The position numbers and the translations under genes were made by a program. This document shows, one piece after another, positions 19,701 to 27,664 of a DNA stretch of 64,000 nt. Source of the stretch: Opitutaceae bacterium (lineage in GTDB: Bacteria; Verrucomicrobiota; Verrucomicrobiia; Opitutales; Opitutaceae); the NCBI GenBank assembly GCA_016711225.1, contig JADJTK010000007.1, positions 248,001 to 312,000 of the forward strand, written 5' to 3'. How positions within the stretch are numbered: position 1 is the first letter of the stretch; each line of letters opens with the position of its first letter. The notes under the pieces are model-generated. The model had not been told where the DNA came from. It worked only from the letters and a program-made list of their open reading frames with translations, and did no database searches.

Positions 19701-20197
19701 CCTCCACCCTCGGCCAGGGCACTGTCTTCAAGATCTGGCTGCCCGCCGCCGCGGCCGCCCCGGCCGCGGCCCAACCCGCGGCCCTCGCCACCCGCGCCCG
19801 CGCCCGCGGCCGCGCCCTGGTGCTCGACGACGAAGAGAGTATCCGCCGCCTGGCCACCGCTATGCTCGGCCGCCTCGGCCTGGAGACGGTCGCCGTGGCC
19901 GACGGGGCCGACGCCCTCCGCGCCTACGCCGAGGCGCTCCACCAGGGCCACCCCTTCGCCCTGGTGATCCTCGACCTCACCATTCCCGGCGGCCTCGGCG
20001 GCGAGGAGACCATGCGCGAACTCCTCAAGATCGACCCGGAGGTCCGCGCCATCGTCTCGAGCGGATACTCCAACAACCCCGTGCTCGCCGACCATCGCAG
20101 CTACGGCTTCAAAGGCATGGTTTCCAAACCCTACGAGCTCGCCGACCTAGGCCTGGTCGTCGACCGACTCCTCCTGGAAACCGCCGAGCCGCGATGA
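16703..20197 (+). CDS. Membrane hybrid sensor histidine kinase with OB-like repeat sensor and C-terminal receiver, 1164 aa
   Basis: A signal sequence (LLLLGLLSAFGIFPFAPLASA) leads into about 700 periplasmic residues made of repeated units with the pattern V.G.V....-LQD-G.I (for example GVVTWSHPESPFFFIQDASG and MGVAVAHLPGHSLQLRDNTG), which looks like tandem OB-fold domains. A transmembrane helix is at about 740-762 and a short coiled coil follows. The HisKA motif is LLAGGIAHDFNNLL with phospho-acceptor His805. The HATPase domain shows NIVMNAAQAM, DDGPGI and GIGLATVHSI. The C-terminal receiver has acceptor Asp1091 in VILDLTIPGG. It probably senses an extracytoplasmic ligand. The output partner is not in the window. 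It converges on the mannanase gene with 61 bases between them. Confidence 0.9.
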   Translation: MFARHPSRRLLLLGLLSAFGIFPFAPLASAQPSPPREAPAVVSSIGQFWRLSPEAKQHPVPFRFECVVTYYDSEWGMLWVQDADSAAYVIPGPRPLPLQAGQRILVTGTNPAGPELSFADASFQVVALASPAPLPLDNRLEQVQLFKNRLVSVDAVVDRLAPPISGHQQYLLSIEGRPALAWLRLGPGQKPPDLANSRVRITGVYNPSLAPDGELAVLTLMVATPERLQLICRLENDPTFELPRTPVDQLPDCPANTLVHLMGVAVAHLPGHSLQLRDNTGQIELLSAQTVPCAIGSPVEAVGYPRVIGTVWQLANAAYRPLTRPDGQPATPDPAQPLRLVAQVSALPASAAAAAHPVRLTGVVTWSHPESPFFFIQDASGGLCIQRGTTGARLRPPGRRVEISGTTTMGPFAPAVEATDIVKLGDIILPTPKAVSLDHAMTGAEEAQLVEMTGYVRRIQREGPWAKLEVATEGGDFIATVATAEPLDSVPDSVVRLRGVCSAQANDQRQLQSIQLWLADTSSIQIVEPAPADSFERPLHAIASLGRYGSIQTYEHRIKVHGTVTHHTPGVAVQILEDSAPLLVLSRDPAPLAQGDQIDAVGFLGRQGQRLALREARVRKAGTASLPAPRHLAAPEQLLPDNIGQLVQIDGQLIATASAGDKLRLTIQADNRLFEAYLSPPAGDAAAAGLPWPVGSLLTVTGVYDLQYDAYGRPALLQLHVQDQYDVLLRQRPPWLDRSRILALAALLAVGILLVALWGATLRRRVRRQTDQIRRQLARESHLEAELQRTSKLESLGLLAGGIAHDFNNLLTVVMGNLSLLKLDPGLDADSTECLQEAENAIGRSRDLTMQLLTFAKGGDPVRTSVALADVVQEATRFALHGSTVRAAFELAPGLWPAEVDQGQISQVVQNIVMNAAQAMPQGGRIRVELANETVPEGDRLLAPGRYLRLTLADDGPGISPEALPRIFDPYFTTKKTGHGIGLATVHSIIKKHGGHITVASTLGQGTVFKIWLPAAAAAPAAAQPAALATRARARGRALVLDDEESIRRLATAMLGRLGLETVAVADGADALRAYAEALHQGHPFALVILDLTIPGGLGGEETMRELLKIDPEVRAIVSSGYSNNPVLADHRSYGFKGMVSKPYELADLGLVVDRLLLETAEPR

Positions 20198-20258
20198 GAG
20201 CGCGCCCGCCCATGCCTCCGCCCGCACCGCCAAGCCCGGTGCCGCTCGTCCCGCCGGT

Positions 20259-22352
20259 TCACTGCACCGCGGCGAACTTCACCCCCTTGGCCAGCAGGCG
20301 CCCGATGATCGGCTCGAAGAGCCCGTCGGTTTCCGGGTGATCGTGGGTGAGGATGATCTCCTCTGATCCGGTGGTATTCAGCCCGCGCCCCGTTTCGGGA
20401 GCCGTCTCCTCCATCCGGGCCAACACCGCGGCGAGACTGGTCACCTCGGCCATCGGCTCCGTGGCGAAGACCGACCACTCCATCACGTCATAGGTCCAAT
20501 ACCAGTCGACGTCGACGGCGAGACGCCGCTGCCAGTAGTCGTAGTTCACCCCCGGGAAACGCGGCAAGGTGTAGCCGAGCTCGCGCAGAACCGCCTGGAT
20601 CGCCGCCTTGCGCTCGGCCCCTTCCGGACTGGGCGTCGCGTACACCTCGGTGCGCGTCAGTGCCCCCTTGTCGCCGTAGGGGAAACGGAAAAACTTGGCC
20701 GGCCGCACCACCCCGGCCCGGGCGTAGAGCGCCTCGATGATGGCATCCGTGCGCCGGATCTGTTCGCGCGCCTGCTCCAGCGTCAGGTCGGAGAAGAACG
20801 GATGGTCGTAGGAATGGTTGCCGATCAGGAAGCCCTGCCGGATGGCGGTGATCGCGTAGTCGGGGAAGCGATCCAGCGCCTGGCCCGTGCAGAACAGCAC
20901 CGCCGGGATGCCGTGCGCGCGCAGGAAGTCGGTCTTGCGCATCATCGAAAGCGTGGGCCCGTCGTCGATCGTGAGGTAGGCGGTCTTGGGACACCGCTGG
21001 ATCGCCACCGCCGCGCCGGCCTTCGCCTCCGTGCCGTACAGCGCCTCCGGTTTCGCCAGCCGCCCGAAATGGCCGCGCAGCAACCCGAGCGTGCTCGTGT
21101 CGCAGTCCAGCACCGTATTGCGGCCCGCCTCCTCCTGCAGCATGTCGCCCACGCCGATACCGTCGGGCGCATCGCCCAAAAACGGCGGGCGGCCCTCGCC
21201 ACCCCACAACCAAAAATTGGAGCCGGCGGCCGGCCCGCCCTCCGCGATCGACTGCTCGATCAGCGCGAAGACCTCGGCGTAGAGCCGGTCGCGGGCCGAC
21301 GTCGGAACCTCAATTCCCAGCCCGCCGTCACGATCCAGCCCAAACTCCTCGCACACCACCGGCTTCTCGATCCTCGCGGCCTCGGCGAAGTGGCGGCGCA
21401 CATAGTCGCGCGACTTCTCGATCGTCGTATCGATTGTCTCGACATGGCGGTTCAGCTCGAACCACCGCCAGTTCTTCGGCCAGAGGTGGAACACCGCGTA
21501 ATCGATGCCCTTCAGCGAGTGCACCAGGCGGAACCGCTCGTCGGTGTAACCGCAACCCTGATTCCCCTCGCTGCCGGTCGTCACCAGTTGGCGCGGGGCG
21601 AGCTCGTGGATGAAGGTGGAGGTGGCATCGACCCACGCGACAAAGGCGGCGAACACCGCCTCGTCCTCCCCTTCGCGCTCGCCGGGGCGCGGCTCGTTGG
21701 CAAGTTCCCAGGCCATGATCGTCGGGTCGTCGTTGTAGGTCCGGCCGGTGATCGAATTCTTGCGGCCCAACAGCATCGCGATGTAGCGCCGGTTGAGCTC
21801 CTGTGCAGCAGAGTTGGTGTAGTAGCCGCTGAGCACGCGGTTGTACTCCGGCCAGGGCGTCCGGCTCAGGCAGGCCGGCGGGGTACCGTTGGCCCAGGCC
21901 AGATACTGGGCCATGCCGCCCGACCAGTCCCAATAGTTGTTCAGAAACACCACCAGCCGCATCCCGCGTTTGCCGGCCTCGGCGGCCAGGTAATCGAGCC
22001 CCTGCAACAGATCCTCGTTGTATTCATTCGGCTCCGTCTGGGTGGCCGGGCTCAGTGCGCGCGGCACGTCGGTGGCCTCGGCGGCACCAAGCACCCGCAG
22101 GTTGTTCACCCCCAGCGCCTGGAGCCGGTCGAACTCGCGCACCAGCCGTGCCCGGCCGGCGGGATTGGACGGGCGCCCCAGATGCGCTCCGTACCAGAGA
22201 TTGGTTCCGCGCACATACATCGGGCGTTCACCCAGCATGAAGTGCCGCCCTTCCACCCGCACAAACGGCTCCTCAGCTTGGACGGCAGCAGGGATTAAGG
22301 ATGTGATCATACAGAGGGAAAGGGCGAGCAGGGCGACACGGTTGAAGGGCAT
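20259..22352 (-). CDS. Secreted GH5 beta-mannanase fused to a CE4 polysaccharide deacetylase, 697 aa
   Basis: The start is placed at the ATG (22350-22352) before a signal peptide (LLALSLCMITSLIPAAVQA); the frame is open 61 codons further but shows no sign of coding there. Residues 25-440 are a GH5 TIM barrel of the mannanase type: RGTNLWYGAHLG, acid/base Glu220 in WELANEP and nucleophile Glu336 in VVCEEFGLD. From about 455 a NodB-homology domain follows with TIDDGPT, the metal-binding GNHSYDH and FFRFPYG. GH5 enzymes of this kind cleave beta-1,4-mannan; CE4 removes acetyl groups from sugars. The fusion suggests simultaneous deacetylation and cleavage of an acetylated mannan or glucomannan, which is inference. 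Confidence 0.88.
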   Translation of the reverse strand: MPFNRVALLALSLCMITSLIPAAVQAEEPFVRVEGRHFMLGERPMYVRGTNLWYGAHLGRPSNPAGRARLVREFDRLQALGVNNLRVLGAAEATDVPRALSPATQTEPNEYNEDLLQGLDYLAAEAGKRGMRLVVFLNNYWDWSGGMAQYLAWANGTPPACLSRTPWPEYNRVLSGYYTNSAAQELNRRYIAMLLGRKNSITGRTYNDDPTIMAWELANEPRPGEREGEDEAVFAAFVAWVDATSTFIHELAPRQLVTTGSEGNQGCGYTDERFRLVHSLKGIDYAVFHLWPKNWRWFELNRHVETIDTTIEKSRDYVRRHFAEAARIEKPVVCEEFGLDRDGGLGIEVPTSARDRLYAEVFALIEQSIAEGGPAAGSNFWLWGGEGRPPFLGDAPDGIGVGDMLQEEAGRNTVLDCDTSTLGLLRGHFGRLAKPEALYGTEAKAGAAVAIQRCPKTAYLTIDDGPTLSMMRKTDFLRAHGIPAVLFCTGQALDRFPDYAITAIRQGFLIGNHSYDHPFFSDLTLEQAREQIRRTDAIIEALYARAGVVRPAKFFRFPYGDKGALTRTEVYATPSPEGAERKAAIQAVLRELGYTLPRFPGVNYDYWQRRLAVDVDWYWTYDVMEWSVFATEPMAEVTSLAAVLARMEETAPETGRGLNTTGSEEIILTHDHPETDGLFEPIIGRLLAKGVKFAAVQ

Positions 22353-22437
22353 GGGGAGGAGATCCCCGCCAGCGTGGGTGGCGAATGCGCGTGCCGCAAT
22401 CCCTGAGCCCGACAAGGCATGGCGGGCGCATCGTCCG

Positions 22438-22514
22438 GTAGCGGAGCCCGCAAGAGCTTTGTCCGCCTTTGCTCGGGTTCCCTGCCCGTAGCGAAGCTCG
22501 CAAGAGCTTCGTAG
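22438..22514 (+). repeat. Two REP-like palindromes, GTAGCG-GCAA type
   Basis: Two copies lie 24 bases apart in the divergent spacer: GTAGCGGAGCCCGCAAGAGC at 22438 and GTAGCGAAGCTCGCAAGAGC at 22488. The second has a perfect stem GAAGCTC/GAGCTTC with a GCAA tetraloop. Confidence 0.85.
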
Positions 22515-22532
22515 TTTCGCTGATCCCTCCGC

Positions 22533-22601
22533 CACTTGTCACTTGGTCCTTGTTACTTGGCCCTTCCCCTTCCGCCACTTGCTCCTTGCTACTTGTCCCC
22601 T
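22533..22601 (+). repeat. Interspersed CTTGTCACTTG / CTTGTTACTTG repeat
   Basis: Imperfect 9-11 base units (ACTTGTCACTTGGTCCTTG, TTACTTGGCCCTT, CCACTTGCTCCTTGCTACTTG) lie in the spacer between the mannanase and rhamnosidase genes. Similar sequence occurs near 16501, 25391, 27529, 44282 and 47014. Confidence 0.75.
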
Positions 22602-22803
22602 TTCCCCGGTCACCGCCCGCTGCCTTCTTCCTTCTGCACTCTGCGTTCTGCCTTCTTCCCCTGGTCCGACGCCTGCTGGGTTTGTGTTCGGCTGGCGCTC
22701 CTGCATCATCCGTGGTCTGCCTACGGAACACCCCCGCCGCGCAGCTCCAACACCCCGCGCCGACCTCGGCTCTCCACCTCCCGGCGCCAATCCCACCCAC
22801 TCC

Positions 22804-25248
22804 ATGGCTTCTCGCTCCGTATCTCCGCTCCGGTTGCTCCAGCTCGGGATGGCCGCCGCGCTCCTGTCCCTCGCATCCGGCCGCGCGACCGCCGCCAAAC
22901 CGGTCTACGCACCGGCCGGCCCAACCCCAAATCCGCAACTGCTCACCGCCGCCTGGCCGGCGCATTGGATCGCGCCAGCCGACCTGCCGGCCACCGAGTA
23001 CGGTGTCGCGCTCTTCCGCCACCGTTTCACCCTTGTGGAGCGGCCGGCACGCTTCGTCGTGCACCTCTCGGCTGACAACCGCTACCGGCTCTTCGTCAAC
23101 GGCACCCCCATTTGCTCCGGCCCGCAGCGCAGCGACCCGGTGGCCTGGTCCTTCGACTCCATCGACCTGGCGCCCCAACTCCACGCGGGCGAGAACCTCC
23201 TCGCCGTTCAAGTGTGGAACTACGGCGTGGAGCGCCCGTATTTCCTCATGAGCCTGCGCACCGGGCTGCTGGTACAGGGCGACGGCCCCGCCGAGCAGGT
23301 CGTGAACAGCGGCACCACTTGGCGGACTCGCCGCGACCTCGGCTATGCCCCGATCCCGCCGGACCGCGCCCGGCTGCGCACATTCTTCGTCGCCGGCCCC
23401 GGCGATCGCCTCGACGCCACGGCCCACCCCTGGGGCTGGGAGCAACCGGATTTCAACGACACCGGCTGGGCCGCCCCGCTCGCGCTCGACCCCGGCATCC
23501 CCGCCGGCCACGGCACCGACATCGCCCGCTGGCTGCGCCCGCGCAACCTGCCCCTGATGGCGGAGTCCCCGCAGCGTTTTGCGGCCGTGCGCCGCACCAG
23601 CGGGCCGACGCCCGCGCCTGGCCCAGATTTCCTCGCCGGCCGCGCCCCGTGGGTGGTGCCCCCGCGAACCAAAGCCTCGATCCTGCTCGACCACGGAGTG
23701 GAGACCAACGCGTTCCCCCAACTCGTCGTCGGCGGCGGCCGGGGAGCCCGCGTGAGCCTCGCCTACGCCGAAGCCCTCGTGGACGCCTCCGGGAGCAAAG
23801 GCCACCGCGACGCCATCGACGGCCGCTCGTTGGTGGGCGTGGAGGACCAGTTACTGCCCGACGGCGGCGCCTCGCGGCACTTCGCTCCGCTCGATTTCCG
23901 CTGTTTCCGCTACGTCGAGCTCACCGTCGAAACCGCCGCCGAGGCCGCGACAATCGAGGATCTCCACAGCATCGCCACCGGCTACCCGTTCTCCGAGAAC
24001 GCCTCGTTCACCTCGGATGATCCCTCGCTGGCGCGGGTGTGGGACACCGGCTGGCGCACGGCCCGCCTCTGCGCCGACGAGACGTACATGGACTGCCCGT
24101 ACTACGAGCGCCTGCAATACATCGGCGACACGCGCATCCAAGGTCTGGTCTCGCTCTACGTCTCCGGCGACGACCGCCTTCTGCGCAACGCCATCGAGCA
24201 GTTCGATCGGTCTCGCATCCCGGAGGGCCTCACCCAGAGCCGTTTCCCGTCGGCGAGTGCGCAAATCATCAGCCCCTTTTCGCTCCTGTGGATCGGCATG
24301 GTGCACGATTACTGGCGCCATCGCGACGAGGCTGCGTTCGTGGCCGCACGGCTCCGCGGGATCGAAAACGTGCTCGCCTGGTTCGCGGAGCACGTCGACC
24401 CGGAATCCGGGATGCTCGGCCCACTCCCGTACTGGACTTTCGTCGACTGGCCCGAGGCCTGGCCGTGGGACGAAGCGCGCGGAACCGGCGGCGAACCGCC
24501 CGGCGCCCACACCGGCGGCTCGTCGATCGTGACGCTGCAATACGCCATGGCGCTCGACCAGGCGGCCGACCTGCTCCGGGCCAACGGCCGCACCTCCGCC
24601 GCCGATCACGCTGCTCAACAGGCCGCCGCCCTCCGCGCCGCGACCCTGCGCCGCTGCTGGGACGAAGGGCGCCGCCTGCTCGCCGACTCCCCGGAGAAGT
24701 CCAGTTTCAGCCAGCACGCCAACGCCCTCGCCCTCCTCTCCGGCACGGTGTCCGGTCCAGCCGCACAAGAACTGATCGAGCGAACCCTGGCCGACTCTCG
24801 CCTCGTCCCCTGTACGCTCTACTTCCGATTCTACCTCCTGCGCGCGCTCAAGGCGGCCGGTCTCGCCGACCGCTACCTCACGCAACTCGGCCCGTGGCAC
24901 GATATGCTCGCCCTCGGGCTGACCACCTTCGCCGAACGCCCGGAGCCGACCCGCAGCGATTGCCACGCCTGGAGCGCCTCACCCGTCTACGAACTCCTCG
25001 CCACCGTCGCCGGCATCGAACCGGGCAGCCCGGGCTTCTGCACCGTGCGCATCGCCCCCCATCTCGGAGCGCTCACCCATGTGAAGGCGCGCGTGCCGCA
25101 TCCCGCCGGTTTCATTCAGGTCGAACTCACCCGCACGGCCGACCGCATCCGTGCGCACGTCGAGCTACCCGGCCCCCTCACCGGTGAGTTCCTCTGGGCG
25201 GAACGGAGCATTCCGCTCCATGCCGGCGCGCAGGATATCGAGCTCTAG
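22804..25248 (+). CDS. GH78 alpha-L-rhamnosidase, secreted, 814 aa
   Basis: The ATG at 22804 begins a signal peptide (LGMAAALLSLASGRATAA); 87 upstream in-frame codons cover the repeat-filled spacer and are not coding. The N-terminal beta-sandwich has the carbohydrate-binding pattern FVVHLSADNRYRLFVNG. The (alpha/alpha)6 catalytic domain begins near 400 with DDPSLARVWDTGWRTARLC and the conserved acidic motif DCPYYERLQYIGD, matching the GH78 DCPxRxERxGWxGD signature in spacing with changes at two positions. The C-terminal part (KARVPHPAGFIQVEL) is the usual closing beta-domain. GH78 releases terminal alpha-L-rhamnose from pectic or plant glycans and glycosides. It is divergent from the mannanase, with a spacer of about 450 bases. 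Confidence 0.88.
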   Translation: MASRSVSPLRLLQLGMAAALLSLASGRATAAKPVYAPAGPTPNPQLLTAAWPAHWIAPADLPATEYGVALFRHRFTLVERPARFVVHLSADNRYRLFVNGTPICSGPQRSDPVAWSFDSIDLAPQLHAGENLLAVQVWNYGVERPYFLMSLRTGLLVQGDGPAEQVVNSGTTWRTRRDLGYAPIPPDRARLRTFFVAGPGDRLDATAHPWGWEQPDFNDTGWAAPLALDPGIPAGHGTDIARWLRPRNLPLMAESPQRFAAVRRTSGPTPAPGPDFLAGRAPWVVPPRTKASILLDHGVETNAFPQLVVGGGRGARVSLAYAEALVDASGSKGHRDAIDGRSLVGVEDQLLPDGGASRHFAPLDFRCFRYVELTVETAAEAATIEDLHSIATGYPFSENASFTSDDPSLARVWDTGWRTARLCADETYMDCPYYERLQYIGDTRIQGLVSLYVSGDDRLLRNAIEQFDRSRIPEGLTQSRFPSASAQIISPFSLLWIGMVHDYWRHRDEAAFVAARLRGIENVLAWFAEHVDPESGMLGPLPYWTFVDWPEAWPWDEARGTGGEPPGAHTGGSSIVTLQYAMALDQAADLLRANGRTSAADHAAQQAAALRAATLRRCWDEGRRLLADSPEKSSFSQHANALALLSGTVSGPAAQELIERTLADSRLVPCTLYFRFYLLRALKAAGLADRYLTQLGPWHDMLALGLTTFAERPEPTRSDCHAWSASPVYELLATVAGIEPGSPGFCTVRIAPHLGALTHVKARVPHPAGFIQVELTRTADRIRAHVELPGPLTGEFLWAERSIPLHAGAQDIEL

Positions 25249-25390
25249 CCCGAACAATTCACACCACCTCCGACGGAGGCACGCACGATGGATCCGAGGC
25301 GAGCGGGGCGCTCTCGGCGAGCGGCTATCCTCCCCCTTCCCGACAGGATGTAAGTGATCGCCGGAGTCACAGTCGCCGTCCACCCGCACC

Positions 25391-25422
25391 CTTGTCACTT
25401 GATCCTTGTTACTTGTCCCTTC
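25391..25422 (+). repeat. Interspersed CTTGTCACTTG repeat
   Basis: CTTGTCACTTGATCCTTGTT followed by ACTTGTCCCTT: a well-conserved copy of the spacer repeat, between two convergent genes. Confidence 0.8.
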
Positions 25423-25449
25423 CACACCTGCTCCTGCCCCGCCCACCGG

Positions 25450-26010
25450 TCACTGTCCGGCGGTCGCAACCGGCGCCACCGCCGCAGCCACCGGTGCTGC
25501 CTCGGCCTTCTTCTTCGGCTCGCCCACCAGCACGCCCAACTGCTCCTGCACCTTCATGAAGAACTCCGGGGTCAACTCGCCCACCGGCACCTCGTAGAGC
25601 AGCTTGGTCTTGGTGTGCTCGTAGATGCGCCGCGCGCGGTCGGCCGTGAGCCCCTTCGGCCGCAGCAGTTTCTTGCGCTCCAGCATCAGCGTCAGGAACT
25701 GGATCAGCGGTGTATTGGCCTCGATCACCTCGGCGGCCGGATCGCAAAGCGTGGTGAAGAGCGTCTCGGCGCCCAGCTTAAGGGTGCGCTCAGGATTGTC
25801 GTCCTTCGAGCGCGGCTTGAACACGTGCACCCAGCGGCAGATCGTGCGGTCGGGCAGCGTGAAGTCGGCCTCGGCCGAGGCCAGCAGGTCCCAGCGGGCC
25901 ACCTGCCCGTCCGCCCCGTACCCAAGGAAACAGACCACCCGGTCGCCCTCCTGGAAGGGGGTGGCGGTCACCGCGCACTGCGTCGCACTGGGCTGCAGAA
26001 TGAGATCCAT
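25450..26010 (-). CDS. Conserved hypothetical protein, 186 aa
   Basis: No function is recognised. There is no signal peptide or membrane segment. The N-terminal 70 residues look like a small beta-rich domain (GDRVVCFLGYGADGQVARWD, RTICRWVHVFKPR). The middle is helical and charged (FLTLMLERKKLLRPKGL, ARRIYEHTKTKLLYEVP), and the last 25 residues are an Ala/Pro/Val-rich tail after a Lys cluster. The pattern of codon use supports real coding. It is divergent from the phosphatase gene, with 50 bases between the two starts, so they may share a regulatory region. Confidence 0.7.
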   Translation of the reverse strand: MDLILQPSATQCAVTATPFQEGDRVVCFLGYGADGQVARWDLLASAEADFTLPDRTICRWVHVFKPRSKDDNPERTLKLGAETLFTTLCDPAAEVIEANTPLIQFLTLMLERKKLLRPKGLTADRARRIYEHTKTKLLYEVPVGELTPEFFMKVQEQLGVLVGEPKKKAEAAPVAAAVAPVATAGQ

Positions 26011-26060
26011 GGAAAGTTGTTTACTTCGCCCCGGGTGCGAAGCTAGCTCAAATCCCGAAT

Positions 26061-26729
26061 TTGAGCACCGGACGCCTCATCGCTATCGGCGACATTCACG
26101 GTTGCGCCGTCGAATTCGCCGAACTTCTCGACAAGCTGCAACTGCAGTGCGGCGACCGCCTCATCCTGCTCGGCGACTTGGTCAACCGCGGGCCCGACAG
26201 CCGCCTGGTACTTGATCTGGCCCGCTCCAGCCACGCCCTCTGCCTGCTGGGCAACCACGAACTGCGCCTGCTCGACTACCACCACGGCCGCACCCCCGCC
26301 CTACTGCGCGACGACGACCGCGCCACCGCCGCTGCCCTGCGCCCGGCCGATTGGGACTTTCTTGCCTCGATGCCGCTCACCCATTTCGACCAGGCACTCA
26401 ACACCGTCTTTGTCCACGGCGGCTTCCTGCCCGGCACACCCTGGCAGCGCCAACCGGCCGAGGTGGTCACCCGCATCCAGGTGATTGATCGCGAAGGACG
26501 CTCGGCCAAGCGTGCCGACAGCCCCGGATCCCCTGTTTGGGCAGAGTTGTGGAGCGGCCCGCCGTTCGTGGTCTACGGTCACACGCCACGCCCCACTGTC
26601 CACAAGCTCAAGTGGTCGATTGGCCTCGATACCGCTTGCGTGCTGGGCGGCCATCTCACCGCCTACATCCTGCCCGAGCGTCGCCTGGTGCAGGTAAAAG
26701 CCCGCCGCCGGTATTGGTCCAACCCATGA
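26061..26729 (+). CDS. Metallophosphoesterase, serine/threonine phosphatase-like, 222 aa
   Basis: The PPP-family metal-binding motifs are in order and intact: IAIGDIHG (residues 6-13), LLGDLVNRGPDS, LLGNHELRL, then FVHGGFLPG and VYGHTPRP for the remaining metal-binding His residues. The protein is soluble and close in length to bacterial PrpA/ApaH-like phosphatases. It may dephosphorylate proteins or hydrolyse dinucleotides; the sequence does not decide between these. The start is TTG at 26061 because the conserved beta-strand begins only four residues later and no in-frame ATG lies near. It is divergent from the hypothetical at 25450-26010. Confidence 0.88.
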   Translation: MSTGRLIAIGDIHGCAVEFAELLDKLQLQCGDRLILLGDLVNRGPDSRLVLDLARSSHALCLLGNHELRLLDYHHGRTPALLRDDDRATAAALRPADWDFLASMPLTHFDQALNTVFVHGGFLPGTPWQRQPAEVVTRIQVIDREGRSAKRADSPGSPVWAELWSGPPFVVYGHTPRPTVHKLKWSIGLDTACVLGGHLTAYILPERRLVQVKARRRYWSNP

Positions 26730-26831
26730 GCCCCCGCTCACCCTCGAACGGCACGGAGGCGCATCCGTCTTCCCGACTTTGGTTGCCGCGAACCTCCTCC
26801 GCGTCCTTTGTGTCTCCTTTCCGCCTCTAGC

Positions 26832-27398
26832 ATGACCTCCGATTCTCCCTCCCCGCTCGACCGCGCCGTGCTCCTCGTGGTCGACCTCCAACAACCCTTC
26901 CTAGCGACCGTCCCCGGCGCCGACGCCCTGGTGCGCCGCACCGCACTGGCCATCGCCGCCGCGAGCGGCCTGGGCCTGCCCGTCGTGTTCACCGAGCAGG
27001 TACCGGCCAAGCTCGGCCCCACCCGCCCGGAGCTGCTCACCCTCGCCGGCGACAAGCCCGTCGTCTTCGCCAAGGACGCCTTCTCCGCCTTCGACTCCGA
27101 ATCGCTCGCCGCCCTGCTCGCCGAGAAGGAGATCGAGCACGTGCTCATCGCCGGCATCGAGACTCCCATCTGCATCTACCAGACCGCCCTCGACGCCCTC
27201 GGCTCGGAGCGCCAAGTCACCCTGCTCACCGACTGCCTGGGCGGCCGCCGCCCCGACGACTGTGCCACCGCGCTGCGCTACCTTGAGCGCCTGGGCTGCC
27301 ATCCCCTGCCCACCGAGACGGTGTTCTACAGCATCCTCAAGACCACCAAGCATCCGTTCTTTCGCGACTACACCAAGCTGGTGAAGGCCTACGCCTGA
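26832..27398 (+). CDS. Isochorismatase-family cysteine hydrolase, 188 aa
   Basis: The protein matches the isochorismatase/nicotinamidase fold: VLLVVDLQQPFL with the catalytic Asp, a Lys in KPVVFAKDAFSAF, and VLIAGIETPICIYQTALD carrying the catalytic Cys. Its size is typical of the YcaC/hydrolase branch. It has no signal peptide, so it is cytosolic. The physiological substrate is unknown; many relatives hydrolyse amides or carbamoyl groups. The ATG at 26832 is preferred over a start eight codons upstream. The gene follows the phosphatase by about 100 bases on the same strand and could be co-transcribed with it. Confidence 0.88.
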   Translation: MTSDSPSPLDRAVLLVVDLQQPFLATVPGADALVRRTALAIAAASGLGLPVVFTEQVPAKLGPTRPELLTLAGDKPVVFAKDAFSAFDSESLAALLAEKEIEHVLIAGIETPICIYQTALDALGSERQVTLLTDCLGGRRPDDCATALRYLERLGCHPLPTETVFYSILKTTKHPFFRDYTKLVKAYA

Positions 27399-27488
27399 GT
27401 GCCTTCCTGTCACGGGTCTCCCGATCCGTGCTCCGGGTTCCAATGGGGAGGCGGGCTTTTCAACCGTCGAATTGTCATCGCCCCAACT

Positions 27489-27507
27489 GGCGGGGATAAA
27501 CCCCGCC
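27489..27507 (+). repeat. Palindrome GGCGGGG-ATAAA-CCCCGCC
   Basis: A perfect 7-bp stem with a five-base loop, about 90 bases after the isochorismatase-like gene. It belongs to the same type as the GGCGGGC...GCCCGCC hairpins at 33487, 49930 and 51270. It could act as a terminator, though no T-run follows. Confidence 0.7.
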
Positions 27508-27528
27508 CCACCACCGGCCCCAGCCCCC

Positions 27529-27560
27529 CTTGTCACTTGGTTCTTGTTACTTGTCCCTTT
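27529..27560 (+). repeat. Interspersed CTTGTCACTTG repeat
   Basis: CTTGTCACTTGGTTCTTGTT followed by ACTTGTCCCTTT: another copy of the spacer repeat, upstream of the YhaM-like gene. Confidence 0.8.
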
Positions 27561-27664
27561 CCAACCGACCACCGCCAACGGTCCGCTGATCACTGATTAC
27601 TGGTCACTCACTACCTCTTCTCCGAATTCAGCCTTCAGCATTCTGCCTTCAGCCTTCCTCCGCC

